From Glaciecola nitratireducens FR1064 (lineage in GTDB: Bacteria > Pseudomonadota > Gammaproteobacteria > Enterobacterales > Alteromonadaceae): 64,000 bases of DNA. Of this stretch, positions 1 to 8,178 are shown one piece after another. Numbering within the stretch: the stretch's first letter is position 1; every line of letters starts with the position of its first letter. The stretch spans positions 1,302,001-1,366,000 of the forward strand of contig NC_016041.1 of NCBI RefSeq assembly GCF_000226565.1, written 5' to 3'. Under the pieces are notes generated by a model. It worked only from the letters and a program-made list of their open reading frames with translations, was not told where the DNA came from and did no database searches. Position numbers and translations under genes: made by a program.

Positions 1-937
1 TGCAGACTCAACATCAGTATCGCCAATTGGTGTGTCTAAAAAACTGGCACGCGCACTTACTGATTTACAGAAAACGAAAACGCTTGGTCAAAAACTGGCA
101 GTCCTCAAAAAGTTAGGTTTAAAAGACTTACTGCCTGTGCCTCCAGCAGTTGCTGAGTACTCAACGGGTTTATCAATGGGACAGACTGCCGAGCAGATGG
201 CAAAAACTCATGGCATTAGCCGCAGTTCGCAGGATGAACTGGCGCATCGTTCACATAGCCTTGCCGCGCAAAATTGGGAAGCCGGTAATTTGGATGGCGA
301 AGTCATGACTGCTTATCCAGAGCCCTATAAAAAAGCGGTTTCAAGAGATAACAACGTGCGCTTCGATTCAAAACTAGAGGGCTATGCGAAGCTGCGCCCG
401 GTGTTCGATAAAAAACACGGCACGGTTACTGCTGCTAACGCGACGCCTCTCACCGATGGTGCTTCAGCAATTATTATGATGACTGAGAGCAAAGCCAAAG
501 CATTAGGCTATCAGCCAATTGGTTATTTGAAGAGCTATGCTTTTGCTGCTATCGACGTGTGGGAAGATATGCTCATGGGCCCATCATACGCTTCTCCAAT
601 GGCGCTAGAACGCGCTGGGATGACATTGAACGACTTGACCTTAATTGAAATGCACGAAGCCTTTGCTGCACAGACCTTAGCGAACATCAAAATGTTTGGC
701 AGTGATAAATTTGCAAAAGAAAAGCTGGGCAGAGACAAAGCAACCGGCGAAATTGATATGGATAAATTTAACGTCATGGGAAGTTCGTTAGCCTATGGAC
801 ATCCATTTGCCGCTACTGGTACTAGAATGATTACACAAATGTTGAACGAACTTAACCGCCGCGGCGGTGGAACCGGTCTATTAACTGCTTGTGCGGCAGG
901 TGGCTTGGGTGCAGCAATGATAGTGGAGACAGAATAA
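1..937 (+). CDS. fadI: 3-ketoacyl-CoA thiolase FadI, 3' part
   Basis: This is the C-terminal ~310 residues of a thiolase that removes acetyl-CoA from 3-ketoacyl-CoA in fatty acid beta-oxidation. The frame is open from base 2, so the true start lies off the left edge; the ATG at 32 and the codons before it are internal ([14 protein letters not shown]). Thiolase C-terminal signatures are visible: the HEAFAAQ catalytic-His motif, GHPFAATG, and [10 protein letters not shown] with the second active Cys. E. coli FadI is about 436 residues, so roughly 125 are missing because of the window edge, not truncation. The stop TAA (935-937) overlaps the ATG of fadJ by one base, indicating translational coupling in a fadI-fadJ operon. 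Confidence 0.93.
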   Translation, partial: ADSTSVSPIGVSKKLARALTDLQKTKTLGQKLAVLKKLGLKDLLPVPPAVAEYSTGLSMGQTAEQMAKTHGISRSSQDELAHRSHSLAAQNWEAGNLDGEVMTAYPEPYKKAVSRDNNVRFDSKLEGYAKLRPVFDKKHGTVTAANATPLTDGASAIIMMTESKAKALGYQPIGYLKSYAFAAIDVWEDMLMGPSYASPMALERAGMTLNDLTLIEMHEAFAAQTLANIKMFGSDKFAKEKLGRDKATGEIDMDKFNVMGSSLAYGHPFAATGTRMITQMLNELNRRGGGTGLLTACAAGGLGAAMIVETE

Positions 938-3045
938 TGGGTGCATTTACCTTACAAAAACGAGAAGACGGTATTGCCATTTTAACTATGGATGTACCGG
1001 GCGACAGCATGAATACGCTGAAAGCTGACTTTGGCGATGAAGTTACTGCCATATTGGACGAAATCGAAAACGATGATGCCATTCGCGGTGTCGTAGTTGC
1101 TAGTGGTAAAAAAGATTCATTCGTGGCGGGTGCCGATGTCACCATGCTTGCGGCCTGCAATGATGCAGACGAAGCTGAAGAATTGTCTACTTCTGGTCAA
1201 AGACTGTTTGATCGCATGCAGGATATGAAAAAGACCTTTGTTGCTGCTATTCACGGCCCTGCTTTAGGTGGTGGCTTAGAGCTTGCGCTCGCTTGTCATT
1301 ATCGCGTTTGTTCTGATAGCCCGAAAACACAGCTGGGTTTGCCTGAAGTGCAGCTTGGTCTATTACCAGGAAGCGGCGGCACACAAAGATTGCCAGCACT
1401 CATTGGTATTCAACAAGCAATGAAGATGATGCTGACTGGTGCGCCAGTGCGCGCAAAACAAGCCAAGAAATATGGCATTGTTGACGACATGGTTCCGCAA
1501 TCAATCCTACTTGATGTTGCGATTGAAATGGCGAACAAAAAAATCAGTAAGCGTGTGTTGAAAAAAGACATGATGGCAAAAGCGCTAGAGAATACTTCTT
1601 TCGGACGCAACATATTGTTCAAAAAGGCGCGTGAACAGACGCTGTCTAAAACATTAGGGAATTATCCCGCACCTATGTACATTATTGATTGTATAGAAGC
1701 AGGCACAAATGATTCACGCAAAGGCTACGCTACTGAAGCCCGCTTATTTGGGCAGCTAGTGATGACACCAGAATCAAAACAACTGCGTGAAATTTTCTTT
1801 GCGACAACCGACATGAAGAAAGAGTCAGGCGTTGATGGTGTTGCAGCTGTTAAAGTGAAAAAGATTGGCGTGCTAGGCGGTGGATTAATGGGTGGTGGAA
1901 TTGCCTTTGTAACGGCGACTAAAGCAAAAGTACCTGCACGCATCAAAGACATCAATCCAAACGGCATTGCCGGCGCAATACGCTACAGCTATGACATTTT
2001 GAATAAGAAAGTGAAAAAACGTTTCATGTTAAAAACTGAAATGCAAAAACAGCTTTCCCTGTTAAGCGGCTGTTTGGATTACAGTGGTTATCAAAACAAT
2101 GATATGGTCATAGAAGCGGTATTCGAAGACGTCAAATTGAAGCAAAAGATGGTTGCTGATATTGAGGAACACTGTAATGAACATACTGTTTTTGCATCGA
2201 ATACGTCGTCAATTCCAATTGCTGAGATTGCAGCCGAAGCGAAGCGTCCTGAAAATGTGGTGGGTTTACATTACTTTTCACCAGTAGATAAAATGCCTCT
2301 AGCTGAAGTTATTCCTCACGCTAAAACATCAGATCAGACTATCTCAACTACCGTTGAATTTGCAAAGCGTCAAGGTAAAACGCCTATCGTGGTAAAAGAT
2401 GGCGCAGGCTTCTATGTGAACCGTATTTTAGCGCCTTATGTGAGTGAAGCGGGCTTTATGGCAATAGAGGGACAACCACTTGACTCTATTGACAAAGCGT
2501 TGATGAAGTTTGGATTCCCAGTAGGGCCGTTTAAACTACTCGACGAAGTAGGAATTGATGTCGGCACTAAAATTATTCCAATTTTGAAAGGGCAGTTTGG
2601 AGAGCGTTTTAATGCACCAGAAGCCTTTGATAAATTACTCGAGAATGATCGTAAGGGTAAGAAAAATAAGTCTGGTTTTTATGATTATGATGCTAAAAAT
2701 GCTGGTAAACACATCGATGATTCCGTTTACAGATTATTGGGCATAACACCGGAGAAGAAGTTTTCAGCCGACACGGTGGTAGAACGCTGTGTGCTCATGA
2801 TGCTCAACGAAGCAGCACTTTGTTTGCAAGAAGAAGTAATTAGAAACCCGCGAGATGGTGACATCGGCGCTATTTTTGGTATTGGCTTCCCGCCATTTTT
2901 AGGCGGACCTTTCCGTTATATGGACACCTTGGGAATTGAACATGTGGTTAGCCGTTTAGAGCATTATGCCGAAACTTACTCAGAGAAGTATCAGCCCGCT
3001 GAAATATTGTTAACAATGTGTAAAGAAGGTAAATCTTTTTACTAA
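937..3045 (+). CDS. fadJ: Fatty acid oxidation complex subunit alpha FadJ
   Basis: This 702-residue protein is a bifunctional enoyl-CoA hydratase / 3-hydroxyacyl-CoA dehydrogenase acting with FadI. The N-terminal crotonase domain (about 1-190) carries the oxyanion-hole segments AGADV and HGPALGGG and the catalytic-Glu stretches LPEVQLGLLPG. A Rossmann domain begins near residue 310 with GVLGGGLMGGGIA, followed by HYFSPVDKMPL and the C-terminal dehydrogenase domains. Its length is close to the 714 of E. coli FadJ. The chosen ATG at 937 gives a normal crotonase N-terminus; an in-frame start at 889 would lie inside fadI and adds unrelated residues. A rho-independent terminator follows at 3065. 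Confidence 0.95.
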   Translation: MGAFTLQKREDGIAILTMDVPGDSMNTLKADFGDEVTAILDEIENDDAIRGVVVASGKKDSFVAGADVTMLAACNDADEAEELSTSGQRLFDRMQDMKKTFVAAIHGPALGGGLELALACHYRVCSDSPKTQLGLPEVQLGLLPGSGGTQRLPALIGIQQAMKMMLTGAPVRAKQAKKYGIVDDMVPQSILLDVAIEMANKKISKRVLKKDMMAKALENTSFGRNILFKKAREQTLSKTLGNYPAPMYIIDCIEAGTNDSRKGYATEARLFGQLVMTPESKQLREIFFATTDMKKESGVDGVAAVKVKKIGVLGGGLMGGGIAFVTATKAKVPARIKDINPNGIAGAIRYSYDILNKKVKKRFMLKTEMQKQLSLLSGCLDYSGYQNNDMVIEAVFEDVKLKQKMVADIEEHCNEHTVFASNTSSIPIAEIAAEAKRPENVVGLHYFSPVDKMPLAEVIPHAKTSDQTISTTVEFAKRQGKTPIVVKDGAGFYVNRILAPYVSEAGFMAIEGQPLDSIDKALMKFGFPVGPFKLLDEVGIDVGTKIIPILKGQFGERFNAPEAFDKLLENDRKGKKNKSGFYDYDAKNAGKHIDDSVYRLLGITPEKKFSADTVVERCVLMMLNEAALCLQEEVIRNPRDGDIGAIFGIGFPPFLGGPFRYMDTLGIEHVVSRLEHYAETYSEKYQPAEILLTMCKEGKSFY

Positions 3046-3064
3046 GTAATTGTTATTAAAGTGT

Positions 3065-3093
3065 AAAAAACCGAGCTTAGTCTCGGTTTTTTT
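3065..3093 (+). terminator. Rho-independent terminator of fadIJ
   Basis: A CCGAG/CTCGG stem, extended by flanking A/T pairs, has a short CTTAGT loop and is followed by a run of T. It starts 20 bases after the fadJ stop. Confidence 0.85.
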
Positions 3094-3243
3094 ATATCAT
3101 ATTACAAATTTAGCGCCTATTTATGCAGCAGTTTGGTATACTTCGCTTTCGTTTTGATGATGGCGTTTGGTAAGCATTACGCTGTTATTAGAGTGGCAAA
3201 GCGGCAGCACACTGCTGTTGAATTAATCTTGAGGAACAACGTC

Positions 3244-3450
3244 ATGTTAGTTGGTTTATTGATAGTGACAAGCTTCCTTGCAAGTAGTCTTTATTACTAC
3301 GTTGAAGCTGTCAAAAATGCGATGGGTAAAAAACGTTGGTTAGTGGGCGGCATGATAATGGGGCCAATGCTACTACCTATGTTCACCATTTCTAAGAAAG
3401 TGCAGCTTCGTAAAACGGTTGGTTTTGATAGCTGTTACTTGCGCCCTTAG
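3244..3450 (+). CDS. Small hypothetical membrane protein
   Basis: This is a 68-residue protein of unknown function. It has a hydrophobic N-terminal segment (MLVGLLIVTSFLASSLYYYV) and a second hydrophobic stretch (GGMIMGPMLLPMF) separated by a basic loop, suggesting two membrane passes. The frame is open back to 3133, but the upstream residues are polar and basic and lack a ribosome site. The ATG at 3244 has GAGG about 10 bases upstream and a typical membrane start, so it is preferred. It stands alone between the fadJ terminator and the convergent GGDEF/EAL gene. The function cannot be inferred from sequence. Confidence 0.5.
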   Translation: MLVGLLIVTSFLASSLYYYVEAVKNAMGKKRWLVGGMIMGPMLLPMFTISKKVQLRKTVGFDSCYLRP

Positions 3451-3467
3451 CTTTTGACAAATTTGCT

Positions 3468-6400
3468 CTAACGCTTGGCAATTCTTACTGCTGGGCGTAT
3501 TGGGCTAGGTTTCCTCGCCTCTAGCAGATGTTTCATGTTTTTACCTTCTACTAGCAGCTGTTCAAATTTAGTTGCACTGACGGGTTTGCTGAACAAATAA
3601 CCCTGCATCATTTCACATTCGTAGCGTTTTAGTATTTCTAACTGCTTCTCATGTTCTACACCTTCGGCTACTACTTTTAAGCCAAGGTTGTGCGCAATGT
3701 TGATAATAGACTCTGCCATGTGCTTGTCGACAGAACTCGTTGCGATATCGTCAATAAATGCTTTATCTATTTTCAGTGTGTGAATAGGGAATTTCTTGAG
3801 ATAAGCCAAGGACGAATAGCCGGTGCCAAAGTCATCTAGCGCAAGGTGAATGCCACGCTCACGCAAACGCTGCATCATTTTAAGGGCCTGTTCTGGATTC
3901 TCCATCAAAGTGCCTTCAGTGATCTCACATTCCAAATGCAGTGGACTCAAGCCAACCTGCTTCAGAATTCGTTCGATTCGATCGTCAAGATCCGGCAGCT
4001 CAAACTGTTTAGCTGAAATATTAACTGCGACACGGCCAGTAAATAGTCCTGCATCAACCCATCGCTTTGTATCGATACAAGCTTTGCGCAAGACTTGCTC
4101 ACCAATCTCAAGTATTTGACCTGTTTGCTCTGCTAAGGGGATAAATTGCCCTGGACTAACAATCCCTTTCTGCGGATGTTCAAATCTCACCAGCGCTTCC
4201 ATACTCACTAAGCGGCCGGACATGATATCTACTTTAGGTTGATAAAAGACACTGAACAAATCTTCTTTGATACCAAAACGAATCAGGTTTTCAATCTGCA
4301 GTTGGCGTACTGCGTTCTGATTCATTTCACCACTGAAAAATTGATAGTTACTGCCGCCATTGTTTTTTGCAAAATACATCGCGGTATCCGCATTCTTAAG
4401 CAACTCTTGATGTGTAGTTCCGTCTTCAGGGTAGGCCGCAATACCAATACTCACACCCAGCACAAACTCTTGTTTGTTAATATAAAATGGACGCGATAGC
4501 GCATCAAGTATGTCTTGAGCAATGTGAGAAATACGGTGTACAGTAGCCGTCGCCTCAATCAACATACTAAACTCATCACCGCCTAAACGATAAGTAGTAG
4601 AGCTAGAGGTCGTTATTTTTTGTAAGCGACGTGCTATTTGCTTAATTAGTAAATCGCCCGTTTGGTGCCCAAGTGAGTCGTTTATCCGTTTGAAATTATC
4701 CATGTCGAGACAGATAAGCGCATGCGGAGTTTCACGACGAACTAAGTTTTCATGACTGGCTTGAAAAAAGGAACGATTGGGTAAATTGGTGAGTGGATCT
4801 GTGTTCGCTAGCTTCAACAACTCTTTTTCAGTTTTCTTGCGTGAACTGATATCGGAAAAAACACCTACGTAATGGCTAATATGATTGTCTTCGTTTCGAA
4901 TAGCATCAATTGTCATTTCCAACTGATATTTTTCACCATTAATGCGCACGGCATCAATTTCACCAGACCAACTGCCTTTATGTTTGAGTGTCTTTTTGAC
5001 TTCTTCGGTAAACGCTTCAGGGTACTGGCTGAAAGATAACTTGCTCGCCAGCGCTTTTTCTACCGTATCGCCAGTGCAGTTGCAGTAGGCGCTATTAACC
5101 GACATAAACTTAAACTCTTGATCGGCAATAAAAACGCCTTCGGTGATGTTTTCAAAGCTGCTCTTGAATAAATTGAGTTGTTCTTCAGCCTGCTTTAAAT
5201 GATTGATGTTTTTTAAGGTGCCGGTCATGCGCAGTGAGTTATGATGGGCATCACGCTTAACTACTTTGCCTCTGTCGAGCACCCACACCCAGTCGCCAGA
5301 AAATGTTTTAACGCGATAAGCGAGCTCGAAGAATTGGGTTTTTCCCTCTAAATGATCATCAAGCGCTTGCTTTAAACGCTCAACGTCATTTTCGTGAACA
5401 TTGTTCTCATAAGTAGTGTGACTGCGCATACTGTCTTGCGGAAAATCGATAGTGTTCCAGGTATTTGCTCGGTAAATTTGGCCGCTAGCGATATCCCAAT
5501 CCCATAATTCATCACCACTAGATGATAGAGTGAGGGTTAAACGCTCAACGTCTTCGGTGAGGGTTTGATCGCGATTTTTACGAGACTTCATTTTGCTAAC
5601 TTGATAAACCGCTAAGAATACGATGAAGAAGGCGTAAAATATAAGTGCGCGTGTATTCAGCCAAAATGGCTTTTCAACAGCTATTGCAAGCTCATTTTGC
5701 TGGGACCAATCACCACCATTAATACGCGCTTGCACTTTAAACAGATAGTCACCAAAAGATAGGTAGCTATAGGAAGCAAGCCGGTTAGTTGTGGTATACG
5801 TCCAGTCTTTATCTAGTCCATCGAGCATATAGCGATACTCGGTTGCGTTTGAATTGACGCTGTTAATGACGCCAAACTCAATGTTAATACGACTTTCGGA
5901 ATGCGCCATGTTGAACTCTTCCATCATATACGCAGGCTGGGTAGTTGCTTCTGAATCAATATTTTTATTCGGAGCAGAGAAACTCAAAAACTGAGGTTTT
6001 ATCGGTTTATCATACTTGTTAATATTTTGCTGTTTAGTTTGCAGATAATGAATACCAATCGAACCACCAATAAGCAGATTGCCGTCGTCTGTAGCAATGA
6101 TAGCTTTTCGACCTAACTCATTGAAGTTTAATGCACTTTTAGAACGCCGCTTGACGATATTTGACGAGTTAAGGTCAAGTGTATAGATACCTTGTCTGCT
6201 GCCATACCAGATACTATTTTCAACGCCAATAGCTGAGCGTATATCAGAAGTAGCGCTGTCACTAAAGCCTTTTAGCTGTTTCAGCAGGGTTAAGCTAACT
6301 TTATCAAGTTTAAAAATCCCCTGATTTTCAGTAACGACCCAATAAGCGTCTTGATGGCTGTAAACATGAATGATGTTCAATTTGCCAAACTCTTCAAGAC

Positions 6401-7970
6401 CAGAAGGTCGAGTATATTGGCTATTGCCGTTATCGCTGATCAGCACACCTACGTTTGTTTGCAGCCAGATCTTGTTGCGATCGTCTGCAAATACGGGAAT
6501 AGCGACGGAAATGTCACTTGGGAGGCTGACGAAGGTTTCTTCATAACTCGTTGGATCGATGCTTGATAGCCCTTTATCTTGATGCCAAATCCAGATCCTG
6601 TTATCAAATATTTGAAGAGCCTCGAAGGACTTGTTAGCGTGAATTTGATTTTCGAACGTTAAGCCTTCACCACTATCTCCACTAATCCGATAGCTATAAA
6701 TTCCTTCACTCGTTGCCAGCCATGCTTTGTTGTTAGCATCAATTTTAACGTCGTTTACCATTGCTGAAATATTCAGTGGGTATTGTTCGTAATACCCCTG
6801 TTTTTGATTAAACTTGTTGAGGCCGTCTAGCCTTGTTGCTACCCATATATTCTGTCCGGTGTCTTTTGCAAAAGCGATTACTTGGCGTCCTGATAAACTT
6901 TTGTTATCGCCCTCTACTGGTTTGAACAGCTTTAATGGGCTAGAAGCTGGATGAAAGTTGTGTAATCCCGCACTAGCCGTTCCTATCCAAGCTGTACCCA
7001 TTCTCGACATAAGAATACTAGTGATATTGCTATCCTGTAATCCGCTTGAAAAGGCGTTATTGTGATTAATAACCGTTTGGATTTTTGAATCCTTGTCAGC
7101 AATCGCAAGCCCTCTATTGGTTCCAATCCATAGACTTTCACCGTCAAAATTAAGAGCGTTTATTACATTTGAAGGTAAGTCTGGATTAATTTCTTGTGAC
7201 AGGTTGTGTTGTTTATTTGTGCTGAAATCTAGTGTGATCAACCCTTTATTAGTAGCAATCCAATATTTGTTACCGACAACTTCAATTTTGTTAATTTTTA
7301 CCTTAGGAAGGGTGAAGTTCCATGGGTTTTGTAAGGTCAAATCAAAGAGCTGTCCTGAAATTTTATCGAAAATGAAGATACCCGAATATGCTGAACTCAT
7401 CCATATTCTTGAATTTTCGTCTTTAATGTAGGTGATGCTTGTGGGGAAGGGGCTTTGACTAATGACTTGCGTTACTTTTTGACTCTCCGCATTCAGTCGA
7501 TACAAAGAATTTTGAACTGTAAAATAAATTTCTTTCCCTGATGCACTGGCAATTGCGCTAATTTCACTTGCTTTTAAAATGCTGTTTTCACTATTTATTG
7601 TTGTAAAACTGTCTGTTTCATAGTGATATCGAGCTAAACCTTGGTCAGTGGCTATCCATAAATTTTGCTGGTCATCTATAACAATGCCGCTAACAGAATT
7701 ACTTGGAATAGAACCCGAAACAGAAGCGTCCGCGCTGAATAGTTTATTTTGAAAACCGTCATACTTGCTCAAACCGTCACTGCTGACAATCCAAATGAAC
7801 CCGTATTTATCCTCAACAGTTTGTATGACTTGACTCTGAGAAAAACCATTTTGAGCAGAGAGATGCTCAAAATTGAGGCTAGTCGATACCCTTGCAGCTG
7901 CCGGGGACAGGAACTGCATGCTGATCAGCATCATTAATATGAGCCATTTCTTGGAAAGGGCACCAGTCAC
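3468..7970 (-). CDS. Sensor with periplasmic propeller, PAS, GGDEF and EAL domains
   Basis: This 1500-residue c-di-GMP signalling protein is anchored in the inner membrane. An N-terminal signal peptide (about 1-26, ending SPAAA) leads to repeated propeller blades of the two-component-regulator type (about 35-690; recurring phrases such as GFIWIVSSDGLSKY and NLWIATDQGLARY) and a Y_Y_Y domain (about 700-765). A transmembrane helix lies near 773-795. Inside the cell are two PAS/PAC units (about 825-1045), a GGDEF domain with an intact GGDEF motif near residue 1128, and an EAL domain with an intact EAL motif near 1258 plus DDFGTGYSSLAYL. Both cyclase and phosphodiesterase signatures are present. 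It uses a GTG start. The likely role is sensing a periplasmic ligand; the ligand is unknown. Confidence 0.93.
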   Translation of the reverse strand: MTGALSKKWLILMMLISMQFLSPAAARVSTSLNFEHLSAQNGFSQSQVIQTVEDKYGFIWIVSSDGLSKYDGFQNKLFSADASVSGSIPSNSVSGIVIDDQQNLWIATDQGLARYHYETDSFTTINSENSILKASEISAIASASGKEIYFTVQNSLYRLNAESQKVTQVISQSPFPTSITYIKDENSRIWMSSAYSGIFIFDKISGQLFDLTLQNPWNFTLPKVKINKIEVVGNKYWIATNKGLITLDFSTNKQHNLSQEINPDLPSNVINALNFDGESLWIGTNRGLAIADKDSKIQTVINHNNAFSSGLQDSNITSILMSRMGTAWIGTASAGLHNFHPASSPLKLFKPVEGDNKSLSGRQVIAFAKDTGQNIWVATRLDGLNKFNQKQGYYEQYPLNISAMVNDVKIDANNKAWLATSEGIYSYRISGDSGEGLTFENQIHANKSFEALQIFDNRIWIWHQDKGLSSIDPTSYEETFVSLPSDISVAIPVFADDRNKIWLQTNVGVLISDNGNSQYTRPSGLEEFGKLNIIHVYSHQDAYWVVTENQGIFKLDKVSLTLLKQLKGFSDSATSDIRSAIGVENSIWYGSRQGIYTLDLNSSNIVKRRSKSALNFNELGRKAIIATDDGNLLIGGSIGIHYLQTKQQNINKYDKPIKPQFLSFSAPNKNIDSEATTQPAYMMEEFNMAHSESRINIEFGVINSVNSNATEYRYMLDGLDKDWTYTTTNRLASYSYLSFGDYLFKVQARINGGDWSQQNELAIAVEKPFWLNTRALIFYAFFIVFLAVYQVSKMKSRKNRDQTLTEDVERLTLTLSSSGDELWDWDIASGQIYRANTWNTIDFPQDSMRSHTTYENNVHENDVERLKQALDDHLEGKTQFFELAYRVKTFSGDWVWVLDRGKVVKRDAHHNSLRMTGTLKNINHLKQAEEQLNLFKSSFENITEGVFIADQEFKFMSVNSAYCNCTGDTVEKALASKLSFSQYPEAFTEEVKKTLKHKGSWSGEIDAVRINGEKYQLEMTIDAIRNEDNHISHYVGVFSDISSRKKTEKELLKLANTDPLTNLPNRSFFQASHENLVRRETPHALICLDMDNFKRINDSLGHQTGDLLIKQIARRLQKITTSSSTTYRLGGDEFSMLIEATATVHRISHIAQDILDALSRPFYINKQEFVLGVSIGIAAYPEDGTTHQELLKNADTAMYFAKNNGGSNYQFFSGEMNQNAVRQLQIENLIRFGIKEDLFSVFYQPKVDIMSGRLVSMEALVRFEHPQKGIVSPGQFIPLAEQTGQILEIGEQVLRKACIDTKRWVDAGLFTGRVAVNISAKQFELPDLDDRIERILKQVGLSPLHLECEITEGTLMENPEQALKMMQRLRERGIHLALDDFGTGYSSLAYLKKFPIHTLKIDKAFIDDIATSSVDKHMAESIINIAHNLGLKVVAEGVEHEKQLEILKRYECEMMQGYLFSKPVSATKFEQLLVEGKNMKHLLEARKPSPIRPAVRIAKR

Positions 7971-8178
7971 AAGATCTACCGCCTGATTTTTTATTATTAT
8001 TATTTTATAAGCTAGCTAAGAATGCCCAAAAAGCGATGTTGCCTCAAGCCATTATTAGCAGTTTAGTACTGTTTGCCTAAAACTTAAACAATCTGGTTCT
8101 TAATTGCTTAAAAAATAAACAGATTGTGTTTTTTAATGCATGTAATGTATACGCTTTTTGCTTGTTTTTCGATCGTAT

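Noticed and set aside
32-937. Separate 301-codon gene starting at 32
   Set aside because: The frame is open to the left edge with conserved thiolase sequence, so 32 is an internal position of fadI, not its start.
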